DNA from: Nocardia miyunensis NBRC 108239 | GTDB lineage: Bacteria > Actinomycetota > Actinomycetes > Mycobacteriales > Mycobacteriaceae | DNA length: 64,000 bases | NCBI RefSeq assembly: GCF_001613065.1 | Contig: NZ_BDBQ01000005.1 | Coordinates: 106,973-170,972, forward strand | Reading direction: 5' to 3' | Shown: positions 26,566 through 35,968 of the stretch, one piece after another | How positions within the stretch are numbered: position 1 is the first letter of the stretch | How the letters are laid out: every line of letters starts with the position of its first letter | Made by a program: the position numbers and the translations under genes | Notes under the pieces: model-generated | The model's database searches: none | What the model was told of the DNA's origin: nothing | What the model saw: the letters and a program-made list of their open reading frames with translations, nothing else

Positions 26566-26752
26566 CTGTCAACCCCGTCCGGAGTCGGCGTGTCCCGGAG
26601 CGCGCGGAAATCGGGTGACCCGGTGTTCCGCCTCGCTCCGCCGGACCGGCGACGCTCCGCAGTCGTGTTGTCGGCTTCGGTGTCACCCGGACGGGGTGCC
26701 GGGTACGTGCACAGCGTGACCCGGTGGCATATCGGCGCAAGAGAGGTACCCC

Positions 26753-27268
26753 ATGTCCGAACTCCAGGAGATTCCCGCCGACGCCGTAGGGCTGCGCACC
26801 GCCTTCGCCGCCTTTCCCAGTGGCGTGGTGACGGTGTGCGCCGAAATCGACGGTGCGCGTTACGGATTGGCGGTGAGCACGTTCGTGCCGGTGTCGCTGG
26901 ATCCGCCGCTGGTGTCGTTCTGTGTGCAGAACAGTTCGTCGACGTGGCCGCTGCTGTCGCAGGCCAGTCATCTCGGGTTGAGCCTGCTGGGGACCGATCA
27001 GCAGGATGCGGCGCGGTCCTTCGGGTCCCGCACGGGTGACCGGTTCGCGGGCGTGGGGCTGCATCGCGGGACGGGGCATGCGGTGTTCGTCGAGGGTGCG
27101 TCGGCGTGGATCGAGGGGACGGTGCACGCGCAGGTGCCCGCGGGCGATCACCAGGTGGTGCTGGTGCACATCCAGCGTCTGGCCACTCGCGCCGATATCG
27201 ATCCGCTGGTCTTCCACGGCAGCAGGTATCGGCGCCTGCACAGCGAGGAATTGCGCGCCGCCGGGTGA
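26753..27268 (+). CDS. NAD(P)H:flavin reductase, DszD/HpaC-like
   Basis: A 171-residue flavin reductase-domain protein. The split-barrel flavin site is marked by FAAFPSGVVTVCAEIDG, LAVSTFVPVSLDPPLVSFCV and SLLGTDQQDAARSFGSR, with GDHQVVLVHIQRL and PLVFHGSRYRRL at the end. It reduces FMN or FAD with NAD(P)H and would supply free FMNH2 to SsuD, SfnG and the DszA-like enzyme of this region. AGAGAGG precedes ATG 26753. It closes the 16-27 kb organosulfur set. Confidence 0.88.
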   Translation: MSELQEIPADAVGLRTAFAAFPSGVVTVCAEIDGARYGLAVSTFVPVSLDPPLVSFCVQNSSSTWPLLSQASHLGLSLLGTDQQDAARSFGSRTGDRFAGVGLHRGTGHAVFVEGASAWIEGTVHAQVPAGDHQVVLVHIQRLATRADIDPLVFHGSRYRRLHSEELRAAG

Positions 27269-27413
27269 GTCCCCGGCCCGATGTCCGGGCGGGTCGGTCG
27301 TCGTGTCGAGGGTGAGATCGATCACGTGCGCGGGCGCATGCCCACAGCTGGGAAATGCTTATCTCGACAATGTAAACGGTTGCGCGGTGGTGAATTCCAT
27401 CTCATCCGGATGA

Positions 27414-28061
27414 TCAGAGCGAATGCGCGGGCCGGAAACACAGACGTCCGCGCGGTCCCACGCCGGGCTGCGTATTGGCGATGACACCGGCCGCGAGACC
27501 ACGGGCGTTCAGGTCGTGCCGCTGCATGTCCTGACTGAATCCGTCGAGGTGAATCAGGGTGTGCCGGATCAGATCCGCGGCGATTCCGGTCGGTTCGGTG
27601 CAGGCCGTGCGATAGGCCCCGACCGCGCGCGGATCCTCGGTCAACGCCGCGAGCGCGCCCAGACGCACCCGCTGCGTGAGGTTTTCCCAGCGACGGGCCT
27701 GGTCAGCGTTGCGGATGACGCGCCGGCCCCCGCGGTAGTCCAGATCACGAATGATGTTGTCTGCGGATTTGCCGAGCCGGGTCTCGCAGACCACCGCCCA
27801 CAGCGCGCACAGCCAGCTCAACCCGCGCAGGATGGTGATCCGCTCCTGCGATCCGCGCAGGGCCAGATAGGCATCGGCGGCGGCCTGGGTGGTGGTGTCC
27901 TCCCACTGGAACACCAGGGCTTCCAGCTCGACGAGGAAATCGCCGGGCAATTCGCCCTCGTCGGGGCGGACGATCCGAACCGCCCGCTGCGACAACGGAT
28001 CCCGCAATTCGACCATCGCCGGATCCGCGGTGGGGACCCAGTCGTGCTCGTGCCCGGTCAT
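27414..28061 (-). CDS. Hypothetical protein, 215 aa
   Basis: Unrecognised, mostly helical and soluble. It contains an Arg-rich central part (DLDYRGGRRVIRNADQARRW) and a hydrophobic ITILRGLSWLCALWAVVCET helix that is probably buried. GAGGG lies 8 bases before ATG 28061; a longer frame to 28145 has no site. It ends convergent with nothing near and lies 141 bases downstream of the glycine-zipper gene. I cannot assign a function. Confidence 0.6.
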   Translation of the reverse strand: MTGHEHDWVPTADPAMVELRDPLSQRAVRIVRPDEGELPGDFLVELEALVFQWEDTTTQAAADAYLALRGSQERITILRGLSWLCALWAVVCETRLGKSADNIIRDLDYRGGRRVIRNADQARRWENLTQRVRLGALAALTEDPRAVGAYRTACTEPTGIAADLIRHTLIHLDGFSQDMQRHDLNARGLAAGVIANTQPGVGPRGRLCFRPAHSL

Positions 28062-28160
28062 CAGCGCAACCCTCAGGTCTGTGCGAACGGGCGACCGGTA
28101 GGGGCCGCCCCTTCGCATTGAGCCACGAATTACCCGGGCGCGCAACGTCCCAGCACAGAA

Positions 28161-28187
28161 CCCACGACCTCGTGTCGAGATCGTGGG
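28161..28187 (-). terminator. Hairpin downstream of the 28203 gene
   Basis: CCCACGA at 28161 pairs with TCGTGGG at 28181-28187, extended by CTCG/CGAG with one mismatch around a TGT loop. It lies 15 bases past the stop. Confidence 0.6.
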
Positions 28188-28202
28188 CTCGTGCGTGCGG
28201 GA

Positions 28203-28829
28203 TCAGGGCTGGCCGGACAGCACCGCGGTGAACGCGTCCAGGAACGGCTGCCCGCCCATGGCGTACCCGCCGCCGATCGCGCCGATCAGCAGGCCGATGG
28301 GCCCGGTGAGCCAGCTCAGGAAGAAGAAGCCGCACACCGCGCCGATCAGGCCGCCGATCACGCCGCCGACCACCACGCCGACGATGTTCTTGTTGACCTC
28401 TGCCTGCAGCCGGGCCATCGAGCTGACCGGCTGCATCTCGCCGACGTCCTTGGCGCTCGGGGTCTTCGGGGTCAGCACGAGCTGATGGCCGTCCGCGCTG
28501 ATCTGCTGCGCGAGACGCATTGTGCCGCCGTTGATCCGGAACGCCAGCGGCACCTTGGCGAGGGCGGTGCCGTCGGTGTTCTTCAGATCGACCTCGGTGC
28601 CGTTCTTGGCGAGCTCGAACCGGCCCTTGTCCACGACGGTGGTCAGCTTGTGCGACAGGTCCGACAGGACCGAGTGATAAGCGACGCCGTGGTCGACACC
28701 GGATGCCGTGGTCTGTTTCGCCACCGCGGGGGAATGGGGTACCGATGGGCTCGCGTCCGCCGTTCCCGCGGCGATCCCCACCGTCACAACCGCGAGAAGC
28801 GCGGTTGCGGCGAACTTGCCGAACTTCAT
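28203..28829 (-). CDS. Secreted glycine-zipper protein, distant third paralogue
   Basis: A 208-residue exported protein with the same order as the tandem pair at 17.9-19.6 kb: signal peptide (to about residue 27, GTADAS), a soluble domain (GRFELAKNGTEVDLKNTDGT ... KVPLAFRINGG), and a C-terminal hydrophobic region of Gly-rich segments (GVVVGGVIGGLIGAVCGFFF, GPIGLLIGAIGGGYAMGG). Identity to the pair is low but the plan is the same. AGGAAAT precedes ATG 28829. Function unknown. Confidence 0.72.
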   Translation of the reverse strand: MKFGKFAATALLAVVTVGIAAGTADASPSVPHSPAVAKQTTASGVDHGVAYHSVLSDLSHKLTTVVDKGRFELAKNGTEVDLKNTDGTALAKVPLAFRINGGTMRLAQQISADGHQLVLTPKTPSAKDVGEMQPVSSMARLQAEVNKNIVGVVVGGVIGGLIGAVCGFFFLSWLTGPIGLLIGAIGGGYAMGGQPFLDAFTAVLSGQP

Positions 28830-29116
28830 ACAGATTTCCTATCGGAGCATACCGCCGGCACGTGCGGCCGGACGGCGAATGACTGTACCGGGTCCGAAGC
28901 CTGTTGGCAGACATGGCGATACGCGAGAGGGCGTCCGGCATCGTTATTGAATTGTTATATGCAAAGGCGTTTGCCGCTTCCGAGTAAAAATATGCAGCTT
29001 CACAATTCGCGCATGCCATCGCGCGTGGTGTATGCATGTGATCGCAAAACACATGTGTTCAAACTTCGAATCTCGCGATACGGATTCGGAGTGTTACAGC
29101 TCTGGAGGACGGTTTC

Positions 29117-29854
29117 GTGCCGCGTCGTCGTGTCCACGCCGGAATCATCCTGGTGGGCTTCGTGATCGCCTCCGGATTGGCGATGGCGTGCCTGATCTTC
29201 GCCGCGCTGTCGGTGGGCGGCCATCATGTGAACGCGGCCGACGCCAGCGCCTCGCAAACCTCGGCGCCGGAGACGACGACCCCGGCCGCCGACACGCCCG
29301 CGGCGACACTCGCGCCGAAGACCATCGGCAAGACCCCCGGTACGGCCAAGTCGCCCGGCGCGAGCACCATCGCGCCGCTGCCGCCGCTGGCCGCCGCGTC
29401 ATCGGCCACGCCGACCCCGGCGGTGACGACCAACAAGGGCGCCAATCAGCGTGACGCCTCGGCGGTGGTCGCCGCGGGCGACTGCGTGGTCGGGACCGGC
29501 TCGGGCGGTACGTTGACCAAAACCTCTTGTGGCAGTTCGAATTCCACTTACCGGGTGAACAGCACGGCGAGTTCGGGCGGGCAGTGCCCGAGCGATTCGG
29601 ATCGTTCGGTGTCGCAGACGCTGCCCGGCGGCGCGAAGAACACGCTGTGCCTCGACACCGACTGGGAGGTCGGGCGCTGCATGGCCGTCTCGGGCAATTC
29701 CGCGACCCCGGCCGACTGCGCCGATGCGACTCCGGGGACGATGCGCGTGCAGGCGATCAACCGCAATACCGCGGACGTGAACACCTGCACCGATTCGAAC
29801 CACGGTGTGGTCTACAAGCAGCGCCGGTTCGTCGTCTGCCTGGCCCAGATGTGA
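29117..29854 (+). CDS. Membrane-anchored or secreted LppU-like protein
   Basis: A 245-residue envelope protein. An uncleaved or cleaved N-terminal helix (residues 7-33) is followed by a Thr/Pro/Ala-rich linker of about 75 residues and a Cys-rich globular domain with about eight cysteines (GDCVVG, TSCGSS, GQCPSD, TLCLDTDW, GRCMAV, ADCADA, NTCTD, VVCLAQ). The cysteine pattern resembles the LppU/SCO3897 domain. GGAGG lies 8 bases before the GTG at 29117. Its role is unknown. It ends 16 bases from the convergent SDR gene. Confidence 0.72.
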   Translation: MPRRRVHAGIILVGFVIASGLAMACLIFAALSVGGHHVNAADASASQTSAPETTTPAADTPAATLAPKTIGKTPGTAKSPGASTIAPLPPLAAASSATPTPAVTTNKGANQRDASAVVAAGDCVVGTGSGGTLTKTSCGSSNSTYRVNSTASSGGQCPSDSDRSVSQTLPGGAKNTLCLDTDWEVGRCMAVSGNSATPADCADATPGTMRVQAINRNTADVNTCTDSNHGVVYKQRRFVVCLAQM

Positions 29855-29870
29855 CTCGCACCTGAATCGT

Positions 29871-30734
29871 TCAGCGCGACACCGTATTTCGCTGCTGCGC
29901 GTCGAGCAGGCGGCTGAACTGCCGGTTGGCCAGCCGCATGACGATCTCGTACGGCAGGGCGAATTTGCGGGCGAACCAGTAGCCGATCCGGATATCGGCC
30001 GAGGTGTACACCAGATAGCGATTGTGCTCGACGCCGGACAGGATTCGCTCGGCCACCTGTTCCGGGGTCGCGGCGTGGCCCTCGAACAGGCCGGTCAGCC
30101 GCTTGACCCGCGGGTCGTCGCGGTCGACGCCGGCCACCCGCACCGTGCCCACCAGTGGTGTGCGCACCGCGCCCGGGACGACCAGGCTCACCCCGATGTG
30201 ATGCCGCTCCAGATCGAATCGCAGCACGTCGGAGATGCCGCGTAGGCCGAATTTGCTGGCGCTGTACGCCGCGTGCCAGGGCAGGGCGAGCAGTCCGGCG
30301 GCCGAGGAGACGTTGACCAGATGTCCGCCGAGCCCGGCGCGCACCATCGGCGGCAGGAAGCTCTCGATGACATGGATCGGGCCCATCAGATTGACCTCGA
30401 TCACCGATTTCCAGTCCTGGTGTTCGAGGTTCTCCACGGTGCCCCAGATGGCGATGCCCGCGATGTTCATCACGACGTCCAGGCTCGGATACCGTCCGTG
30501 GATCCGCTCTGCCCACGCCCGAACGGCCTCGTAGTCGGAGATGTCCAGGGCCTGCGCGTCGAGGACCTCGCCGCCCGTGGCGCGGATTCGCGCGACCGTT
30601 TCGTTCAGCCCGTCCTCGGAGATGTCGGTGAGGAACAGGCGCATACCCCGGCGCGCCGCGGCGACGGCGGTCGCGCGCCCGATGCCGCTGGCCGCGCCGG
30701 TGATCAGGCACAGGCGGCCGTTCAGGTCTTTCAT
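29871..30734 (-). CDS. Short-chain dehydrogenase/reductase
   Basis: A 287-residue classical SDR. The cofactor motif is TGAASGIG (residues 12-19), an Asp in LTDIS at the end of strand 2 suggests NAD(H), NIAG is the structural motif, and the catalytic Ser, Tyr and Lys are in VSSAAG and YSASK. The C-terminal 80 residues contain a PEQVAERIL helix and a hydrophobic tail found in actinobacterial lipid- or steroid-type SDRs. GGAGGAG precedes ATG 30734; a longer frame upstream is not supported. Substrate unknown. It diverges from the large ABC operon at 30979. Confidence 0.85.
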   Translation of the reverse strand: MKDLNGRLCLITGAASGIGRATAVAAARRGMRLFLTDISEDGLNETVARIRATGGEVLDAQALDISDYEAVRAWAERIHGRYPSLDVVMNIAGIAIWGTVENLEHQDWKSVIEVNLMGPIHVIESFLPPMVRAGLGGHLVNVSSAAGLLALPWHAAYSASKFGLRGISDVLRFDLERHHIGVSLVVPGAVRTPLVGTVRVAGVDRDDPRVKRLTGLFEGHAATPEQVAERILSGVEHNRYLVYTSADIRIGYWFARKFALPYEIVMRLANRQFSRLLDAQQRNTVSR

Positions 30735-30978
30735 CGACGACTCCTCCGGGTTTTGTGAAAACAGGATGGTTCCGAACGTGGCGAGAGGCAGGTCAGCGTA
30801 TTGCGAACAACAGTGTACATAGAAATACCGCACCCGGGCTCACCCGTGGAACCGCAGGCCAACAGTTCAATTCACGCTGAGCAGGAGTACCGACAGCCGC
30901 ACACGGGTGTTCTAGCGTCAGGGAAGCGGCATCGCCGCGCCGGGTGCGAGCGCTACCGCGGGATCGCTGGAGGAGTTC

Positions 30979-31920
30979 ATGAGCACAGTGACCGCTGTCG
31001 ACAGTCCGCCGGTACCGGAGGCCGATGAGGGGGCCCTGCCGGTCGCGCGCACCTGGCACCCGTGGCGCTGGCTGGCCGCGGTGCTCGCCCTGGTCGTGGT
31101 GGCGCAATTCGCGCACGGCCTGGTCACCAATCCGGGGTGGGACTGGCCGACGTTCGCACGGTATTTCACCGCGACCTCGGTCCTGTCCGCGATGCGGGTG
31201 ACCCTGGAGCTGACCTTCTGGGGAACGCTGTTCGGATTCCTGCTCGGCGTCTGGATCGCGGTCGCGCGGCTGTCGAAAATCGCTGTGCTGCAAGTGATCG
31301 CGTGGGCCTACGTGTGGGCGTTCCGGTCGATTCCGCTCATCGTGCAATTGCTGTTCTGGTTCAACATCGCCTACCTCTACAAGCGGATGTCGGTCGGAAT
31401 CCCGTTCGGCCCGGCCTTTTTCACCTTCGATGTGAACGGCGTGATCAGCGGGTTCACCGCGGCGGTGATCGGATTGGCGCTGCACCAGGGAGCTTATTCG
31501 GCCGAGATCATCCGCGCCGGAGTCATTTCGGTGGATCCGGGGCAGCTGGAGGCGGCGAAATCGCTCGGACTGCCCTGGCGGCGGCAGTTCTTCACCATCG
31601 TCGCGCCACAGGCGATGCGGGGCATCCTGCCCAACGCCGCGAACGAGGTGATCAGCCTGTTCAAGGGCACCTCGATCGTCTCGGTGATGGCCATCGCGGA
31701 GCTGTTCTACCAGGTCCAGGTGATCTACGGCCGCAACGGCCGGGTGGTGCCGCTGCTCATGGTGGCCACGGTCTGGTACATCGTGCTCACCAGCGTGCTG
31801 AGCGTCGTGCAGTACTACATCGAACGGCATTTCGCGAAGGGAAGTCAACGGGATCTGCCGCCGACGCCGTGGCAGCGGGTTCGCGCGAAGGTCACCGAGA
31901 TCACGGGGGAGCGGCGGTGA
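30979..31920 (+). CDS. Polar amino-acid-type ABC transporter permease (HisM/GlnP family)
   Basis: A 313-residue inner-membrane permease with an N-terminal extension, about six membrane helices and the coupling-helix motif GVISVDPGQLEAAKSLGLPW that contacts the ATPase. The family imports polar amino acids, including cystine and its analogues. GGAGGAG lies before ATG 30979. The GTG of the ATPase overlaps its stop. It heads a tight operon to 39556. No periplasmic binding protein is encoded beside it, which is unusual. Because two luciferase-like monooxygenases follow, I infer a sulfur-containing amino acid or similar organosulfur substrate. Confidence 0.87.
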   Translation: MSTVTAVDSPPVPEADEGALPVARTWHPWRWLAAVLALVVVAQFAHGLVTNPGWDWPTFARYFTATSVLSAMRVTLELTFWGTLFGFLLGVWIAVARLSKIAVLQVIAWAYVWAFRSIPLIVQLLFWFNIAYLYKRMSVGIPFGPAFFTFDVNGVISGFTAAVIGLALHQGAYSAEIIRAGVISVDPGQLEAAKSLGLPWRRQFFTIVAPQAMRGILPNAANEVISLFKGTSIVSVMAIAELFYQVQVIYGRNGRVVPLLMVATVWYIVLTSVLSVVQYYIERHFAKGSQRDLPPTPWQRVRAKVTEITGERR

Positions 31921-32693
31921 GTGCGCAGGCGAGCGATTACGCGGTGGAATTGCGCGGCGTCCGTAAGCATTTCGGTGCGCACGAGGTGTTGCGCGGGGTC
32001 GATCTCGCGGTGCGGCCCGGCGAGGTGACGGTGATCCTGGGGCCCTCGGGCTCGGGGAAATCGACTCTGCTGCGCACCATCAACCATCTGGAGAAGGTCG
32101 ACGCCGGGACGGTGCGGGTCAGCGGCGAGTTGGTCGGATACCGCCGCAAGGGTGCGGTGCTGCGCGAGCTGAGTGAACGCGAGATCCTGCGGCAGCGTTC
32201 GCGGATCGGCTTCGTGTTCCAGAACTTCAACCTGTTCCCGCATCTGACGGTGCTGGAAAACGTTGCGCTGGCGCCGGTTTCCGCGCAGCGCAGGTCGCGT
32301 GCGCAGGCGCGGACCGAGGCGGCCGAGCTGCTCGAGCGGGTCGGGCTGGCGGACAAGGCGCAGGAGTATCCGCGCCGGTTGTCCGGCGGGCAGCAGCAGC
32401 GGGTGGCGATCGCGCGGGCGCTGGCGCTGCGTCCGCGGGTCGTGCTGTTCGACGAACCCACCTCGGCGCTGGATCCGGAGCTGGTCGGCGAGGTGCTGGA
32501 CGTGATCCGCGGCCTGGCCCGCGACGGCTCGACGCTGGTGATCGTCACGCACGAGATCGGGTTCGCCCGCGAGGTGGCCGACACCGTGGTGCTGATGGAC
32601 GACGGCCGGATCGTCGAGCAGGGCCCGCCCGCGCAGGTGCTGGATCAGCCCACGCATCCCCGCACGAAAGCCTTTCTCGCCCATGTCCTGTGA
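31917..32693 (+). CDS. Polar amino-acid-type ABC transporter ATP-binding protein (GlnQ/HisP family)
   Basis: A 258-residue ATPase that powers the permease before it. Walker A is GPSGSGKST, the Q-loop is FVFQNFNLFPHLT, the signature is LSGGQQQR, and Walker [15 protein letters not shown] is followed by the H-loop in IVTHEIGFA. The GTG start at 31917 overlaps the permease stop as GTGA, with GGGGGAG upstream. It is about 10 residues longer than usual because of a basic YRRKGAVLREL insert after the Walker A helix region. Confidence 0.92.
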   Translation: MSAQASDYAVELRGVRKHFGAHEVLRGVDLAVRPGEVTVILGPSGSGKSTLLRTINHLEKVDAGTVRVSGELVGYRRKGAVLRELSEREILRQRSRIGFVFQNFNLFPHLTVLENVALAPVSAQRRSRAQARTEAAELLERVGLADKAQEYPRRLSGGQQQRVAIARALALRPRVVLFDEPTSALDPELVGEVLDVIRGLARDGSTLVIVTHEIGFAREVADTVVLMDDGRIVEQGPPAQVLDQPTHPRTKAFLAHVL

Positions 32694-32726
32694 CCCGATC
32701 GGCCGATTCGCGGAGGTTCGCCACGC

Positions 32727-33800
32727 ATGAAGTTCCTGCTGCTGACCCTCATCACCCATCAACCCGATCCGGTGACCGGCGCGACCGAGACGCCGGCCCA
32801 ACGCCTGCGCAGGGCGGTCGAGAGTGCGCTACTGGCCGAGGAACTCGGTTACGACGGCTTCGCGGTCGGTGAGCGGCACGAGGATCCGTTCATCTCGGCC
32901 GCGCCGCCGGTGGTGCTGAGCCATATCGCCGCGGTGACCTCGCGCATCGCGCTGTTCACCGGTGTCACGACATTGAGCCTGCTGGATCCGGTGCGGGCCT
33001 TCGAGGACTATTCGACGCTGGACAACCTCTCGGGCGGGCGGCTCGAGCTCATCATCGGCAAGGGGAACGGCGCGGCACAGGCGAAACTGTTCCACGTCAC
33101 GGCGCAGGATCAGTGGGCACGCAATCGTGAGGGTTACGAGCTGTTCCGCCGGTTGTGGGACAGCGACAACGTCACCTGGGCGGGCCGATTCCGTCCGTCG
33201 CTGACCGAGGCCAAGGCATTGCCCCGGCCGTTGCAGTCGCGGCTGCGAATCTGGCACGGCAGCGCCACCAGTCGCGAATCGGTGGAACTCGCCGCACTGC
33301 ACGGTGATCCACTGTTCTCGGCCAACGTCACCAATCCCATCGAGCCGTATGCCGAACTGATCGCGTACTACCGGCAGCGGTGGGCCGCGCACGGCCACGA
33401 TCCGGCTCTGGCCCTGGTCGGCGCGGGGACCGCCGGGCTCTATGTCACCCACGATTCACAGGACGCGCTGCGGACGTACCGGCCGATCTTCGCCGCGCGG
33501 CAGGCGATCGCCCGCGCACACGGGCTCCCGATCGTCTTCGACACCGTCGAGGATTTCATCGAGCGCAGCTCCGCACTGATCGGCAGCCCCCAGCAGGTGG
33601 CGGAGAAGGTCCTGCGCTACCACGATCGATTCGGCCACGAGGCCATCCACCTCAGCGCCGACAGCGACGGCCTCACCCCCGCACAGCATCGCGCCAGCCT
33701 CGAACTCTTTCAGGCCGAGGTCGCCCCCGTTCTACGCGAGCGAATCCCGAGCCGCCCCTTGGGCGCACAGCGGTATCTCACCGAGGAGGTCGTTCAGTGA
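32727..33800 (+). CDS. Luciferase-like FMN-dependent monooxygenase (possibly CE1758 family)
   Basis: A 357-residue flavin-dependent oxidoreductase with the bacterial luciferase barrel: ELGYDGFAVGERHEDPFISA, LFTGVTTLSLLDPVRAFEDY, LSGGRLELIIGKGN, and a C-terminal SSALIGSPQQVAEKVLRYHD. I associate this pattern with the CE1758 family of corynebacterial proteins that co-occur with ABC transporters, but from memory only. GGAGG precedes ATG 32727. It lies between two ABC importers, so it probably oxidises what they bring in. Reaction unknown. Confidence 0.85.
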   Translation: MKFLLLTLITHQPDPVTGATETPAQRLRRAVESALLAEELGYDGFAVGERHEDPFISAAPPVVLSHIAAVTSRIALFTGVTTLSLLDPVRAFEDYSTLDNLSGGRLELIIGKGNGAAQAKLFHVTAQDQWARNREGYELFRRLWDSDNVTWAGRFRPSLTEAKALPRPLQSRLRIWHGSATSRESVELAALHGDPLFSANVTNPIEPYAELIAYYRQRWAAHGHDPALALVGAGTAGLYVTHDSQDALRTYRPIFAARQAIARAHGLPIVFDTVEDFIERSSALIGSPQQVAEKVLRYHDRFGHEAIHLSADSDGLTPAQHRASLELFQAEVAPVLRERIPSRPLGAQRYLTEEVVQ

Positions 33801-33843
33801 GTCCCGAGCGGCTCGTAATCCCATTGGACGGTAGGCGAATTCG

Positions 33844-34860
33844 ATGATCAGGTATGCCGGTGCGCGGGTTTTGCAGGCGGTCGGTGTGTTGTGGGCCGCG
33901 TTCACGGTCACCTTCGGTGTGCTGTATCTGCTGCCCGCTGATCCGGTTCAGTTGGCGGTCGGGGCGAATCCGGGGGTGGCGGTGGATCCGGCGGCCGTGG
34001 CCGAGTTGCGGGCGCGCTACGGGCTGGACAAGCCGGTGTGGCAACAGTATTGGACTGCGCTCGAGCATGCCCTGCGGGGCGATCTCGGCCATTCGCTGAG
34101 CACCGGGCAGAGCGTCACCGGCGCGCTCGGCGAGGCGCTGCCCTCGACGCTCGCGCTGGCGGCGCTGGCACTGGTCCTGGCGCTGGTGTTCGGCACCGCG
34201 CTCGCGCTGGCCGCGGCCTACACCGAACAACGTTGGCTGCGTGGGCTGTTGACCTCGCTGCCGCCGATCGGCGCGTCCGCGCCGACGTTCTGGGTGGGAT
34301 TACTTCTGCTGCAACTGTTCTCGTTCCGGATGAGGCTGGTCCCAGCGTTCGGCGGCACCGGATTCGCGGGGACCGTGCTGCCCGCTGTGACGTTGGCGAT
34401 TCCGGTCGGCGCGGTCATCGCGCAGGTCCTGTACACCGGTCTGGCCGGGGTGTGGCGGCAGGCTTTCGTCGAGGTGGCGTTCGCCAAGGGGGCCTCGCGC
34501 TGGTGGGTGCAGATACATCATGTGCTGCGCCCCGCGCTGGCCCCGGCCCTGGCCGTAGCCGGGGTGTGGGTCGGGACCGTGCTGGCCGGATCGGTGGTGG
34601 TGGAGACGGTGTTCTCGCGCGCGGGGATCGGCCGGTTGACCCAGACCGCGGTACTCGCCGAGGACATTCCGGTCGTGCAGGGCGTGGTCATGCTGACCGC
34701 GCTGGCCTTCGCGGTCGTGAATCTCGCGGTCGACCTTGTTCAACCGATCCTGGATCCCCGGGTGCGGCAGGAGGTTCGGCGTGGTCGCGGCCGTCCGGAC
34801 GAGGCGTCGGCAGCGCAGATCAGCGGTTCCGGAATCGAACGCCAGGGAGTGCCCGGATGA
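33844..34860 (+). CDS. Peptide/nickel-type ABC transporter permease (DppB family)
   Basis: A 338-residue permease with six membrane helices. DppB signatures are the early TVTFGVLYLLPADP, LRARYGLDKPVWQQY, GDLGHSLSTGQSV, the helix motif ASAPTFWVGLLLLQLF and the coupling region FVEVAFAKGASRWWVQIHHVLRPALAP. This family imports di- and oligopeptides, nickel or glutathione. Its stop overlaps a 67-codon ORF (ATGA) that bridges to dppC. No dppA-type binding protein is present. Confidence 0.88.
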   Translation: MIRYAGARVLQAVGVLWAAFTVTFGVLYLLPADPVQLAVGANPGVAVDPAAVAELRARYGLDKPVWQQYWTALEHALRGDLGHSLSTGQSVTGALGEALPSTLALAALALVLALVFGTALALAAAYTEQRWLRGLLTSLPPIGASAPTFWVGLLLLQLFSFRMRLVPAFGGTGFAGTVLPAVTLAIPVGAVIAQVLYTGLAGVWRQAFVEVAFAKGASRWWVQIHHVLRPALAPALAVAGVWVGTVLAGSVVVETVFSRAGIGRLTQTAVLAEDIPVVQGVVMLTALAFAVVNLAVDLVQPILDPRVRQEVRRGRGRPDEASAAQISGSGIERQGVPG

Positions 34861-35060
34861 GGAGGTTCGCGGACGAGTCGGTGACCGAGCGTGCTTCGCC
34901 TGTGCCGAAACCGGTTGCCGCTGGGTGCGGGCATGAACGAGGGCGAGTCACCGACGCGGCTCGTGCGGGGGACACCGGGCGGCAGAGCGGCCGGGTGCGA
35001 GCGAATGGTCGCAGCCGAGAGCTGTCGCACATGTCGGGCCGAAGCTTTGGTGAGGTGTGA
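34857..35060 (+). CDS. Bridging small ORF between dppB and dppC, 67 aa
   Basis: ATG 34857 overlaps the dppB stop (ATGA); the frame of 67 basic, low-complexity residues (MRRFADESVTERASP ...) ends 2 bases before the dppC start. No domain is recognised. It may be a decayed 5' part of dppC or a frame that only keeps ribosomes moving between the permease genes. Confidence 0.35.
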   Translation: MRRFADESVTERASPVPKPVAAGCGHERGRVTDAARAGDTGRQSGRVRANGRSRELSHMSGRSFGEV

Positions 35061-35062
35061 AT

Positions 35063-35968
35063 ATGATCGAAATCCTCAGTAGCGCCGGGAGTTTGCGAAC
35101 GTCCGGCGCGGATTCGAGAGCGGATGCGGCGCGGCGGTTCGCGCCGCGTGCGCGCACCCTGCTCCGTTCCGGCCGATCCACGGTGCTGCCGTCCATCGTG
35201 CTGCTGCTGGTATTCGGCTGGGCGGTGTGGCCCTCGCTGTTCGCCGGGGGCGACCCGCTGCACGGCGTCCCGGCGGAGAAATTGCGCGGGCCGAGTGCGC
35301 GACATTGGTTCGGCACCGACAATCTGGGACGCGACCTCTATACGCGCGTCGTGCACGCCACCGAATTATCCGTGACCGCAACGGTGTTCGCGGTACTGAT
35401 CGGCCTGGTCGCGGGTGCGCTGCTCGGCCTGCTCGCCGGGGCGATCGGGGGCACGGTCGACTCCGCGATCATGCGGGCAGTCGATGTGCTGCTGTCGATT
35501 CCGGAGCTGTTGAGCGCGCTGGTGCTGGTCACCGCCCTGGGCTTCGGAACACGCAACGTCGCGATCGCGGTCGGCGTCGCGCTGGTCCCGACCTTCGCCC
35601 GGGTGATGCGGGCCGAGGTGGTCCGGGTGCGGCGCGCGCCGTATGTCGAGGCGGCCTTCGCCGCGGGTGTGCGCTGGCCCGGTGTGCTGGTGCGCCATGT
35701 GCTGCGCAATGCGTATGCGCCGGTCGCCGCCCTGGTGGCGGTGGAATTCGGGGTCGCCGTGCTGGCCGTGTCCTCGCTGAGCTTCCTCGGTTACGGTGCC
35801 CGGCCGCCGACTCCGGAATGGGGATCGCTGATCGCCGACGGCCGGGACTACCTGGCCACCGCGTGGTGGATGACCACGCTTCCCGGATTGGTCATCGTCG
35901 CGGTCGTGCTGTCCGCTCAGCGGATCGGCAGCAGGATGGCCGAATCCACGCGAAGGACGGCAGGGTGA
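35063..35968 (+). CDS. Peptide/nickel-type ABC transporter permease (DppC family)
   Basis: A 301-residue permease, partner of DppB. It has a long polar N-terminus, a first helix at about 40-60 and the DppC hallmarks [37 protein letters not shown] and the coupling segment [20 protein letters not shown], ending [21 protein letters not shown] prefer ATG 35063, with GGTGAGG 7 bases upstream, to the GTG at 35057, where spacing is too short. Its TGA shares a base with the ATPase start. Confidence 0.88.
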   Translation: MIEILSSAGSLRTSGADSRADAARRFAPRARTLLRSGRSTVLPSIVLLLVFGWAVWPSLFAGGDPLHGVPAEKLRGPSARHWFGTDNLGRDLYTRVVHATELSVTATVFAVLIGLVAGALLGLLAGAIGGTVDSAIMRAVDVLLSIPELLSALVLVTALGFGTRNVAIAVGVALVPTFARVMRAEVVRVRRAPYVEAAFAAGVRWPGVLVRHVLRNAYAPVAALVAVEFGVAVLAVSSLSFLGYGARPPTPEWGSLIADGRDYLATAWWMTTLPGLVIVAVVLSAQRIGSRMAESTRRTAG

